From: an uncultured Collinsella sp.
GTDB taxonomy: Bacteria; Actinomycetota; Coriobacteriia; Coriobacteriales; Coriobacteriaceae
Reading direction: 5' to 3'
DNA length: 32,756 nt
Assembly (NCBI GenBank): GCA_902497025.1
Contig: CABVDJ010000026.1
Span: 1-32,756, forward strand
The notes below the pieces were generated by a model. It saw nothing but the letters and a program-made list of their open reading frames with translations, did no database searches and was not told where the DNA came from. A program made the position numbers and the translations under genes. Within the stretch, counting starts at the first letter, position 1. The number at the start of each line of letters is the position of its first letter. Shown one piece after another: positions 8,797 through 16,150 of the stretch.

Positions 8797-9333
8797 GTGG
8801 GTATGACGGACTCTTTTGAGCAGATTTCCGCACATAACGAGGAGCTGGCGCGCGATATCGTCGAGCGCGCGAGCGCTCGGGGTGTGACGGTTTCGACGGC
8901 TGAGTCGCTGACGGCGGGTATGATCGCCTCGACGATTGCGGATATCCCGGGCGCCTCGGCGGTGCTGCGTGGCGGTGCGGTGACCTACTGCGATGAGATT
9001 AAGCATCGCGTGCTGGGTGTTGAGCAGGAGACGCTCGACCGCTACACCGCGGTGTCGCATCAAACTGCGCGCGAGATGGCGTCGGGTTCGCTGGAGCTGT
9101 ACCAGAGCGATATTGCAGTGAGCGCAACGGGTTATGCCGGCCCCGGCGGTGGTACTGAGGACGATCCTGCTGGCACTTTCTATATTGGCTGGGCACATCG
9201 TTCCGCCGATGGGGGAGTGCCGGTCGTGGACTCTGTGCGCTGCCACTATGAGGGCGACCGTTCGTGTGTTCGTGCCCATGCGGTCACGGAGGCATTGGGT
9301 CGCATTGTCTGCGTGCTCGATTCTATGGAATAG
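8797..9333 (+). CDS. cinA: CinA C-terminal domain protein, nicotinamide-nucleotide amidohydrolase
   Basis: A 178-residue protein equal to the C-terminal amidohydrolase (PncC) half of CinA; the N-terminal molybdopterin-binding-like half is absent. PncC converts nicotinamide mononucleotide to nicotinate mononucleotide for NAD recycling. Family motifs seen are VSTAESLTAGMIA near residue 35, the GGAVTYCDEIKHRVLGV segment and SATGYAGPGGGT. GTG at 8797 has AGG five bases upstream; an in-frame ATG at 8803 is also possible. It is the last gene before recA, as in many Gram-positive genomes, and is closed by the terminator at 9341-9364. Stand-alone PncC proteins are common, so this is not a truncation. 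Confidence 0.9.
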   Translation: MGMTDSFEQISAHNEELARDIVERASARGVTVSTAESLTAGMIASTIADIPGASAVLRGGAVTYCDEIKHRVLGVEQETLDRYTAVSHQTAREMASGSLELYQSDIAVSATGYAGPGGGTEDDPAGTFYIGWAHRSADGGVPVVDSVRCHYEGDRSCVRAHAVTEALGRIVCVLDSME

Positions 9334-9340
9334 ACGTGTT

Positions 9341-9364
9341 TTAAGGGGCCTCCGGGCCCCTTAA
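9341..9364. terminator. Terminator after cinA
   Basis: TTAAGGGGCC (9341-9350) pairs perfectly with GGCCCCTTAA (9355-9364) around TCCG. The ends are A/T rich on both sides, so it can act on either strand. It separates the rnj-cinA run from recA. Confidence 0.75.
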
Positions 9365-9461
9365 TTGTGGAGATGGGGACCTCAGAAGAATTTAGCGTTT
9401 GTGCTGTTCATAGGTGTATTTTTGCCTGCCTTGTTCTTATTTGGCCCTTTATGGTCAAGCA

Positions 9462-9505
9462 TTTGGTCAGTGTTTGGTCGGCTTTTGGTTGGGTTTTGGA
9501 AAGGT
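9462..9505 (+). repeat. 11-bp-period direct repeat upstream of recA
   Basis: TTTGGTC starts at 9462 and 9473, TTTGGTT at 9484 and TTTGGAA at 9495: four units spaced by exactly 11 bp, about one helical turn. A further in-phase TTTGG sits at 9440. The block ends about 27 bp before the recA -35. It may be a multi-site binding region or phased T-tracts giving curved DNA; function is unknown. Confidence 0.6.
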
Positions 9506-9531
9506 CGGTTGCATATGATTTATCTGAACGG

Positions 9532-9560
9532 TTGACCACGAACAGCCGTTCGTTTATTAT
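9532..9560 (+). promoter_or_regulatory. recA promoter
   Basis: TTGACC (9532-9537), a 17-bp spacer and TATTAT (9555-9560) form a strong sigma-70-type promoter. Transcription would start near 9567, leaving a short leader before the recA ATG at 9591. Confidence 0.8.
9539..9552 (+). promoter_or_regulatory. LexA operator (SOS box) in the recA promoter
   Basis: CGAACAGCCGTTCG matches the Gram-positive/actinobacterial SOS consensus CGAAC-N4-GTTCG exactly. It lies wholly within the promoter spacer, so bound LexA would block RNA polymerase. lexA itself is at 19066-19710. Confidence 0.9.
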
Positions 9561-9590
9561 CGATGCAGGTTGTTAAGAGGAGGGCTATTC

Positions 9591-10739
9591 ATGGCCAAGA
9601 ATTCAGGTCCCGTACGTACCGTTCATGCTCGCACGACGGGTAAAGAGCGCGATGAGATGATCGCCACCACCAAGGCTGAGATCGAGAAGAAATTCGGCCA
9701 GGGTTCCATCATGAGGTACGGCGACGGTGGCCCCGAGCTCGAGGTCGAGGCCATCCCTACGGGCGCTCTGGCACTCGATGCCGCGCTGGGTATCGGCGGT
9801 GTGCCGCGTGGCCGTATCGTCGAGATTTACGGTCCTGAGTCCTCCGGTAAGACGACGCTTTCGCTCGAGATCCTGGCCGAGGCCCAGGCAATGGGTGGCG
9901 TTGTGGCATTTATCGATGCCGAGCATGCGCTCGATCCCACTTATGCCGCGCGTATCGGCGTGGATATCGACGAGGTGCTCATTTCTCAGCCTGATACGGG
10001 CGAGCAGGCGCTCGAGATTGTTGACATGCTCGTGCGTTCCGGCGCCATCGATGCCATCGTTGTTGACTCCGTCGCCGCGCTGACCCCGCGTGCCGAGATC
10101 GAGGGAGAAATTGGCGACACTACGGTCGGTCTTCAGGCTCGCCTGATGAGCCAAGCGCTCCGCAAGCTCGCCGGCTCGCTGTCTAAGTCCAACACGACGT
10201 GCATCTTCATTAACCAGCTGCGTGAGAAGATCGGCGTCATGTTCGGCAACCCCGAGACCACGACGGGCGGCCGCGCCCTTAAATTCTTCTCTTCGGTGCG
10301 TATCGACATTCGCCGTATCGATAGCATTAAGCTTAAGGACGAGGTTATCGGTAACCGCGTGCGCGCTAAGGTCGTTAAGAACAAGGTGGCAGCTCCGTTC
10401 CGTTCTGCTGAGTTCGACATTATGTACGGTACGGGCATCTCTAAGGAGGGCTCGATTCTGGACATGGCTGTCGAGTGCGGCATCTGTAAGAAGATGGGCT
10501 CCTGGTTTGCCTATGGCGAGGACAAGCTCGGCAACGGTCGCGAGGCCGCCAAGGCGTTCCTGCGCGAACACCCCGATTGCGCTGACGAGATTGAGCATAA
10601 GGTCCGCCTTGCCTGCGGGCTTGAGTTTGATGACGATGCTCCGTCCGAGGTCGAGCTGACCGATCAGCCTGCGCCTGAGGAGTTTGACGAGCTTTACGCC
10701 ATCGATGGTTCCGCCATGCTCGATGATGACGACGAGTAG
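9591..10739 (+). CDS. recA: Recombinase RecA
   Basis: A 382-residue RecA. It forms filaments on single-stranded DNA, drives strand exchange and triggers LexA self-cleavage. Seen are IEKKFGQGSIMRYGD near residue 31, Walker A GPESSGKTT at 81-89, a Walker B VDSVAAL segment, the FINQLREKIGVMFGNPETTTGG loop region and an acidic tail ending DDDDE. The N-terminus before the conserved core is about 20 residues longer than in Escherichia coli. The ATG at 9591 is chosen because AAGAGGAGGG sits 6 bases upstream; a longer TTG-initiated frame from 9570 would overlap that ribosome-binding site. recX follows after 11 bases and shares the SOS promoter. Confidence 0.98.
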   Translation: MAKNSGPVRTVHARTTGKERDEMIATTKAEIEKKFGQGSIMRYGDGGPELEVEAIPTGALALDAALGIGGVPRGRIVEIYGPESSGKTTLSLEILAEAQAMGGVVAFIDAEHALDPTYAARIGVDIDEVLISQPDTGEQALEIVDMLVRSGAIDAIVVDSVAALTPRAEIEGEIGDTTVGLQARLMSQALRKLAGSLSKSNTTCIFINQLREKIGVMFGNPETTTGGRALKFFSSVRIDIRRIDSIKLKDEVIGNRVRAKVVKNKVAAPFRSAEFDIMYGTGISKEGSILDMAVECGICKKMGSWFAYGEDKLGNGREAAKAFLREHPDCADEIEHKVRLACGLEFDDDAPSEVELTDQPAPEEFDELYAIDGSAMLDDDDE

Positions 10740-10750
10740 CGGTTACGCTC

Positions 10751-11443
10751 ATGTCGTATACGGTGACCGAGGCCACGGTCGTCTTTCTCGATAAGAAGGC
10801 GGCCTCCTCGTTCTCGAGCGGGTATGCGTCCAAAAAGCCTTGCGCACATATCGATTGTGAGCTTGAGGGCGGTTTTGAGCGGTCCATTTGGATTCCCGTG
10901 CGGGTCGCGCGGCTGTATGTCAAAAACCGCCCCGATCTTCCCTGTGATTGGGACAACTTTCGTGAGGCGGTGCAGCTCATCGAGCGTAAATGTGCACTTA
11001 CCATGGTGACCGAGATGTTATCGCGCCGCGACCATGCGACGGGTGAGGTCCGTGACAAGTTGGCTCGCTACGGCTTTCGCCAGCCCGCGATTGATTTCGC
11101 CGTCGAGCGCGCCACCGAGTATCGCTTTTTAGACGAGAACCGCTTTTGCTCGTACTTTATCGAGGAACGCAAGCGGCGCGGTTGGGGACAGCGCAAAATC
11201 GAGACCGAGCTCAAGCGACGTCATGTTGTGCTCGATGACATTCCCGGTTATCCCGAGGATTATTTTGCCGTCGAAGACGATTTGGCGCGTGCGTCAGCCC
11301 TGCTCGCCAAGCGGCGTGTTCCAGAGACGCGCGGATTCGAAAAACTGGTTCGGTTTTTGATGGGCAAGGGCTTCTCGTATCACATCGCCGCCGATGCCGT
11401 TAAGGTACGTCTCGATGCCGAATGCGAGGAATGTGCGCTTTAG
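10751..11443 (+). CDS. recX: RecA regulator RecX
   Basis: A 230-residue RecX family protein. RecX binds RecA filaments and limits their activity. The conserved core is visible as LTMVTEMLSRRDHATGEVRDKL (about residues 78-99), followed by repeated three-helix units: FLDENRFCSYFIEERKRRGWG and a final FLMGKGFSYHIAADAV. The first 75 residues are less typical, as is common for RecX. It lies 11 bases after recA, so it should be SOS-induced with it. No strong ribosome-binding site is seen before the ATG, suggesting modest or coupled translation. Confidence 0.88.
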   Translation: MSYTVTEATVVFLDKKAASSFSSGYASKKPCAHIDCELEGGFERSIWIPVRVARLYVKNRPDLPCDWDNFREAVQLIERKCALTMVTEMLSRRDHATGEVRDKLARYGFRQPAIDFAVERATEYRFLDENRFCSYFIEERKRRGWGQRKIETELKRRHVVLDDIPGYPEDYFAVEDDLARASALLAKRRVPETRGFEKLVRFLMGKGFSYHIAADAVKVRLDAECEECAL

Positions 11444-11457
11444 GCGTATGCGTTTTG

Positions 11458-11500
11458 TGGCCCCGCCGTTCACCGCGTTTTAGCCGCCGTACTGGGGCCA
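11458..11500 (+). terminator. Probable terminator after recX
   Basis: TGGCCCC (11458-11464) pairs with GGGGCCA (11494-11500), followed by TTTATTT. The 29-nt loop is long but GC rich and may pair internally. Confidence 0.5.
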
Positions 11501-11505
11501 TTTAT

Positions 11506-11534
11506 TTGACAGTTGTTGTGGTTCAACGTACGAT
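11506..11534 (+). promoter_or_regulatory. Promoter of rny
   Basis: TTGACA (11506-11511), a 17-bp spacer and TACGAT (11529-11534) give a near-consensus promoter. Transcription from about 11541 leaves a leader of about 160 nt before rny. Confidence 0.75.
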
Positions 11535-11639
11535 AAACACTGTCATTTGCTTTGTGATATGTGCTCATCTGTGATGAGTTTGTTTATATGTTTATCTGTA
11601 TCCGACCCGCATAAGCTGCGCCCATATTACTCAAATGTC

Positions 11640-11665
11640 GCGAGCCGTTCATAAGGACGGTTCGC
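11640..11665 (+). promoter_or_regulatory. Stem-loop in the rny 5' leader
   Basis: GCGAGCCGT (11640-11648) pairs with ACGGTTCGC (11657-11665), with one G-U pair and an 8-nt loop. It is followed by CTTTGTTGTG... without a true T-run. It ends 35 bases before the ATG and could be an mRNA-stability or feedback element. Confidence 0.45.
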
Positions 11666-11700
11666 TTTGTTGTGTAACGAATCCATAAAAAGGAGTGAGC

Positions 11701-13251
11701 ATGCCTATCATTGCAGCGCTCGTTGGCATCGTTTTGGGTGCCATCGCCGCCATTGCCTACATGCGCACCGCCAAGCAGGGTAGTCTTCACGAGGCCGACG
11801 AAAAGATCCAGTCGGCACACGCACAGGCTGAGTCCCTGATCGGTGATGCAAAGCGTCAGGCCGAGACCCTCAAAAAAGAGGCTCTGCTCGAGGCTAAAGA
11901 GGAGATCATCAAGAACAAGCAGGCCGCCGAGGCCGAGGACAAGCAGCGTAAGAGCGAGATTCGTACGCTCGAGAACCGCGTGATGCAGCGCGAGGAATCC
12001 CTCGATCGCCGCAACGACGCTCTCGACAAGCGCGAGCATCAGCTGTCCAGTCAGGCCGGTCAGGTCGAGAAGCGCTCCCGTGAGCTCGAGGAGCTCTGCG
12101 CAAAGCAGACCTCCGAGCTCGAGCGTATCGCCGACCTTACCCGCGAGGATGCCCACAAGGAGCTCCTCGATAAGGTTCGCGGCGAGGTCACCCACGAGGC
12201 CGCCACGATCATTCGCGAGTCCGAGCAGCAGGTTCGCGCCGAGTGCCACAAGACCGCCCAGGAGATTCTGTCCCTGGCGATTCAGCGCTGCGCTGCCGAC
12301 CACACTGCCGAGGTCACCGTTACCTCCGTGCACATTCCCTCTGATGACCTCAAGGGCCGTATCATCGGTCGCGAGGGTCGCAACATCCGGACCTTCGAGC
12401 AGGTTTCCGGCGTCAACCTCGTGATCGACGACACGCCCGAGACCGTCGTTCTTTCGAGCTTCGATCCGGTCCGTCGTGAGACCGCCCGTGTCGCCCTCGA
12501 GAACCTCATCGCCGACGGCCGCATTCACCCTGCCCGCATCGAGGAGATGTATCACAAGGCTGCCGACCTGGTTCAGCAGCGCGTGCGCGAGGCTGGCGAG
12601 CAGGCTGCCTTCGATACCGGCATCCACGACCTGCACCCCGAGATCGTCAAGACCCTTGGTGCTTTGCGCTACCGTACCTCGTTTGGTCAGAACGTGCTTC
12701 AGCACTCCCTCGAAGTCTCTGATCTGTGCGGAGTGATGGCTTCCGAGCTTGGCCTGGACGTTGTGACTGCCAAGCGCGCCGGCCTGCTTCACGACCTGGG
12801 CAAGGCAATTGACCACGACGTCGAGGGCCCGCATGCCGTCATTGGCGCCGAGCTTGCCCGCCGTTATGGCGAGAAGCCCGTTATCGTCCACGCTATCGAG
12901 GCTCACCATGCCGACGTCGACCCCAACACGGTGCTCGATGTCCTGGTACAGGCCGCCGATGCTGTCTCTGCCTCTCGCCCCGGTGCCCGTCGCGAGTCTG
13001 CCGAGAACTACATCAAGCGTCTTGAGAAGCTCGAGGAGATCGCCAACTCCCATGACGGCGTCGAGCGTACCTATGCCATGCAGGCTGGTCGCGAGGTCCA
13101 CGTCATGGTTCAGCCGGACAAGATCTCCGATGCCCAGTCCACGGTTCTGGCTCATGATATCGCCCATCAGATCGAGGAAGAGATGGAGTATCCCGGTCAG
13201 GTGCGCGTCGTCGTGATTCGCGAGAGCCGCGCTGTCGATATCGCTAAATAA
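11701..13251 (+). CDS. rny: Ribonuclease Y
   Basis: A 516-residue membrane-anchored endoribonuclease that starts mRNA decay. One N-terminal membrane helix (about residues 2-20) is followed by a long charged coiled coil (about 25-190), a KH RNA-binding domain (KGRIIGREGRNIRTFE near 220) and an HD domain with LLHDLGKAIDHDVEGPHA near 362-380. Length is typical. The ATG at 11701 is preceded by AAAAGGAG; the in-frame GTG at 11695 lies inside that ribosome-binding site and is rejected. With RNase J at 278 the window encodes both main Gram-positive mRNA-decay nucleases. The next gene starts one base after its stop. Confidence 0.96.
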   Translation: MPIIAALVGIVLGAIAAIAYMRTAKQGSLHEADEKIQSAHAQAESLIGDAKRQAETLKKEALLEAKEEIIKNKQAAEAEDKQRKSEIRTLENRVMQREESLDRRNDALDKREHQLSSQAGQVEKRSRELEELCAKQTSELERIADLTREDAHKELLDKVRGEVTHEAATIIRESEQQVRAECHKTAQEILSLAIQRCAADHTAEVTVTSVHIPSDDLKGRIIGREGRNIRTFEQVSGVNLVIDDTPETVVLSSFDPVRRETARVALENLIADGRIHPARIEEMYHKAADLVQQRVREAGEQAAFDTGIHDLHPEIVKTLGALRYRTSFGQNVLQHSLEVSDLCGVMASELGLDVVTAKRAGLLHDLGKAIDHDVEGPHAVIGAELARRYGEKPVIVHAIEAHHADVDPNTVLDVLVQAADAVSASRPGARRESAENYIKRLEKLEEIANSHDGVERTYAMQAGREVHVMVQPDKISDAQSTVLAHDIAHQIEEEMEYPGQVRVVVIRESRAVDIAK

Positions 13252-13252
13252 C

Positions 13253-14338
13253 ATGAGTGACGCGAACGAGCTCATCTCATTTATCGCGTCGATGTCGGGG
13301 GAAGGCAACCTTCGCGTTGAGGAGAACCTTGGCGAGGGGTATGTCCGCCTCCGCGTTTCGGAGGCCGAGCGGCGCCAGGCAAAGCACGACATTCAGCATG
13401 TCGAGGATATCGTCATCGAAATGCTCCGTAATGCTCGCGATGCCGGCGCCGACAAGGTCTTTCTCGCTACGACCAAGGAAGATGGCGTCCGCACGCTTGT
13501 CTTTCTGGATAACGGCTCGGGTGTTCCGCAGGATATGCAAGAGCGAATCTTCGATGCTCGCGTTACCTCCAAGCTCGAGAGCATGAAGATGGACCGTTGG
13601 GGCGTTCACGGTCGTGGCATGGCATTGTTTTCGATCAAGCAGAACACCGACGAGGCCCGTGTGGTCACGTCCGGTGTCGATCTTGGTTCAGCCTTTAAGG
13701 TGAGCGTTGCGGCCGACCGCCTCAGTGAGCGCGCCGATCAGTCCAGCTGGCCCCAGGCCGTCAAGGATGAGGACGGACGTTATGTCTGTGCTCGCGGTCC
13801 GCATAATATTATTCGCGCTGCTTGTGAGTTTGCGCTCGAGGAGTTGCGTGGTTGCGATGTTTATCTTGGTTCTCCGTCTGAGATTGCCGCGACCCTTTAT
13901 GCTCAGGCGTCAAGTCGGCTCGATACGTCCCGTCTCCTGTTCATTGACGACGAGAGCGAGCTTCCGGTTGTCGATCGTTTAGGCCTTGCCTCCGATGCCG
14001 AGGACTTTATCCGTATCTGCTCGGGTTTGGGTCTTGAGATGTCCGAGCGCACGGCTCATCGCATTTTGGCAGGGCAGATTAAGCCCGTTCGCGGTGTGAC
14101 CGCGCGTCTGCTGCGCGAGCGTGATTCGTCTTCGGATGCGCCGGCTCCTGTCGATCTCGCGAAGGATCGTCGCGGGCTACGTATTGCTAAGGATGACATG
14201 GCACAGTTTTCGCGCGCTGTGGAGCGCGACTTTAATGACCTTGCCGCCCGGTACTATCTCAACCTTTGCGGCGACCCAAAGATTCGCGTTTCGCGTGATC
14301 GAATCACCGTGACCTTCGATCTTGCCAAAGAGGAATAG
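13253..14338 (+). CDS. GHKL-type ATPase of unknown function
   Basis: A 361-residue protein whose first half has the Hsp90/histidine-kinase/MutL ATP-binding fold: N-box EDIVIEMLRNARDAGA (about residues 51-66), G1 box FLDNGSGVP (about 84-92) and G2 box GVHGRGMALFSIK (about 117-129). I see no kinase dimerisation domain, no phospho-accepting histidine and no membrane segment. The second half (about 175-361) is not recognised. It begins one base after the rny stop without a clear ribosome-binding site, so translational coupling to rny is likely. spoVS lies just downstream. Related GHKL proteins act in mismatch repair, as chaperones or in signalling; none can be chosen here. Confidence 0.8.
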   Translation: MSDANELISFIASMSGEGNLRVEENLGEGYVRLRVSEAERRQAKHDIQHVEDIVIEMLRNARDAGADKVFLATTKEDGVRTLVFLDNGSGVPQDMQERIFDARVTSKLESMKMDRWGVHGRGMALFSIKQNTDEARVVTSGVDLGSAFKVSVAADRLSERADQSSWPQAVKDEDGRYVCARGPHNIIRAACEFALEELRGCDVYLGSPSEIAATLYAQASSRLDTSRLLFIDDESELPVVDRLGLASDAEDFIRICSGLGLEMSERTAHRILAGQIKPVRGVTARLLRERDSSSDAPAPVDLAKDRRGLRIAKDDMAQFSRAVERDFNDLAARYYLNLCGDPKIRVSRDRITVTFDLAKEE

Positions 14339-14344
14339 TGCCTT

Positions 14345-14362
14345 TACCGAGTCCACTCGGTA
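14345..14362. promoter_or_regulatory. Palindrome upstream of spoVS
   Basis: TACCGAGT (14345-14352) and ACTCGGTA (14355-14362) form a perfect 8-bp inverted repeat. Its right end runs into TACGATAAA (14361-14369), the same -10-like string as at rny, but no -35 is visible. It may be an operator or a weak attenuating hairpin. Confidence 0.4.
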
Positions 14363-14412
14363 CGATAAAGTTATTGCAGTTAAAACGTACTTTTAAACGC
14401 AGGAGTTTCTTC

Positions 14413-14730
14413 ATGGATTGCCTGAAGGTATCAAGCAAATCATCGCCCGCGTCCGTTGCCGGCGCCATCGCCGGCATGGTCAAGGATGGTGTACCCGTCA
14501 ACATCCAGTGTGTCGGCGCCGGTGCGGTCAACCAGGCCATTAAGGCCGTGGCTATCGCGCGCGGTTTTTTGATTCCAACCGGTTTTGATATTTCCTGCGC
14601 GCCCGTGTTCTCCGACATCCTCATTAACGGGGAGTCGCGCACGGCCATCCGCCTTTCTATCTACGTTCACCAGATCAATCGAGCTGCTATGGATAACGTC
14701 GTCATTGATGATGTTAAGCCTGTGGCATAG
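14413..14730 (+). CDS. spoVS: Stage V sporulation protein S (SpoVS) family
   Basis: A 105-residue SpoVS protein: DCLKVSSKSSPASVAGAIAG at the start, the GAGAVNQAIKAVAIARGFL helix and the final RTAIRLSIYV strand are family hallmarks. SpoVS has an Alba-like fold, so nucleic-acid binding is likely. In Bacillus it affects septation and spore coat, but it is also found in non-sporulating lineages such as this one. The start at 14413 is set by GCAGGAG just upstream and by family length; a longer in-frame ATG at 14338 would add 25 unrelated residues. It lies 74 bases after the GHKL ATPase. Confidence 0.93.
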   Translation: MDCLKVSSKSSPASVAGAIAGMVKDGVPVNIQCVGAGAVNQAIKAVAIARGFLIPTGFDISCAPVFSDILINGESRTAIRLSIYVHQINRAAMDNVVIDDVKPVA

Positions 14731-14779
14731 CTTCTGCTTGCCTCGATTCGCCTCCCTTCCATCGTTAGGACTTATGCAC

Positions 14780-16150
14780 ATGGACCAGCGTTCCGTACGC
14801 GATATTCTTGCCGGAAAAACCTACTTTATCCGCACCTTTGGCTGCCAGATGAATCAGCACGACTCCGAGCGTGTGAGCGGTCTGCTTGATTCGCATGGCT
14901 GCCTCATGGCGCTCGATCTCGCACATGCCGATATCGTTGTCTTTATGACATGCTGCGTGCGCGAGGCCGCCGATACTCGCCTGTACGGTCAGTGCAATTC
15001 CTGCAAAAGCCTGCCGCCTTCGCCTTCGGGTAAGCGCGTGGTTGCCGTTGGCGGTTGCATCGCGCAGCGCGATGGCGAAGGCCTGCTCACCAACGTCGAT
15101 AACGTCAATGTCATCTTTGGTACGCATTCCATCGCACATGTGGCCGAGCTCATTGCCGAGGCGTTCCTTGACGGCAAGCGTCATATCCGCACCAATGAGC
15201 ATGAGGATACGGATGCCATGAGCATGCCGTGGCATCGCGAGACCCAGTATCACGCCTGGGTGCCCATCATGACGGGCTGCAATAATTTCTGCACCTACTG
15301 CATCGTGCCGTACGTGCGCGGTCGCGAAAAGAGCCGCCCCTTCGAGGAGATTGTCGACGAGGTGACCGGTTTGGTGCGCCAGGGCGTGCGCGAGATTACG
15401 CTGCTGGGCCAAAACGTTAACTCATATGGTCGCGATCTGTTTGGCAAGCCGCGTTTTGCCGATTTGCTGCGCGCGGTGGGCGATACGGGCGTCGAGCGCA
15501 TTTTCTTTACCTCTTCTCATCCTAAGGATCTGCTGCCCGAGACCATCGACGCTATGGCCGAGACGCCCGCCGTCATGCCGCAGCTTCACTTGGCCGTTCA
15601 GTCGGGCTCCACGCGCATCCTCAAAGAGATGAATCGCCGTTATACACGCGAGGACTATCTGGGCCTGGTCGATCGCATTCGCAATCGCATGCCTGATATC
15701 GCGCTCTCGACCGACATTATCGTTGGCTTCCCGGGCGAGACTGAAGAGGACTTTGAGCAGACGCTCTCACTTGCCGAGACGGTCCGCTATGCTCAGGCCT
15801 ATACTTTCATCTATTCCAAGCGCGCCGGTACTCCGGCCGCCGAGATTGACGATCCTACGCCGCATGAGGTTATTCTCGAGCGTTTCAACCGCCTGGTTAA
15901 GGTTATCGAGACCACGGCACACGAGTATAACCAGGGTGAGCTTCACACTGTGGTGCCGGCGCTCATTGAGGGAACGAGTAAAAAGAACGACGCGGTCCTG
16001 CTGGGCAAGAGTCCCAAGAATCAGACCGTGCATGCGCCTATCCCCGAGGGTTACAGCATCGATCAGCTCGTTGGCAAGATCGTTGATGTTGACGTCGACG
16101 TTGCCAAGACCTGGTATTTGTCCGGCTCCGTTGTGGGCGAGCCGCGCTAA
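14780..16150 (+). CDS. miaB: tRNA-2-methylthio-N6-dimethylallyladenosine synthase MiaB
   Basis: A 456-residue radical-SAM methylthiotransferase that converts i6A37 of tRNA to ms2i6A37, acting after MiaA. Cluster cysteines are C22 (TFGCQMNQHDSE), C58 or C59 (MTCCVRE) and C93 (VGGCIAQ); the radical-SAM cysteines are C167, C171 and C174 in GCNNFCTYCIVPYVRGRE. The C-terminal 60 residues match a TRAM domain. TFGCQMN and CIVPYVRG separate it from RimO. ATG at 14780 lies 9 bases after TAGGA; ATG at 14774 is an alternative. A frame open back to 14585 overlaps spoVS and is rejected. Its stop overlaps the miaA start (TAATG). Confidence 0.95.
   Translation: MDQRSVRDILAGKTYFIRTFGCQMNQHDSERVSGLLDSHGCLMALDLAHADIVVFMTCCVREAADTRLYGQCNSCKSLPPSPSGKRVVAVGGCIAQRDGEGLLTNVDNVNVIFGTHSIAHVAELIAEAFLDGKRHIRTNEHEDTDAMSMPWHRETQYHAWVPIMTGCNNFCTYCIVPYVRGREKSRPFEEIVDEVTGLVRQGVREITLLGQNVNSYGRDLFGKPRFADLLRAVGDTGVERIFFTSSHPKDLLPETIDAMAETPAVMPQLHLAVQSGSTRILKEMNRRYTREDYLGLVDRIRNRMPDIALSTDIIVGFPGETEEDFEQTLSLAETVRYAQAYTFIYSKRAGTPAAEIDDPTPHEVILERFNRLVKVIETTAHEYNQGELHTVVPALIEGTSKKNDAVLLGKSPKNQTVHAPIPEGYSIDQLVGKIVDVDVDVAKTWYLSGSVVGEPR

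Noticed and set aside
6238..9279. 1013-residue open frame on the minus strand
   Set aside because: It lies opposite yajQ, rimO, pgsA and cinA, all with clear family motifs. Its composition (many His, Arg, Asp, Gly, Leu) is that of an antisense shadow of G+C-rich coding DNA.
9367..9576. Short open frame upstream of recA
   Set aside because: It has no ribosome-binding site, runs through the phased repeat, the recA promoter and the LexA box, and matches nothing I know.
11584..13392. 602-residue open frame on the minus strand
   Set aside because: Antisense to rny, which has unmistakable KH and HD motifs; Leu/Gly/Asp-rich shadow.
14585..14779. Longer N-terminus for MiaB
   Set aside because: It overlaps spoVS in another frame and is unrelated to the family.
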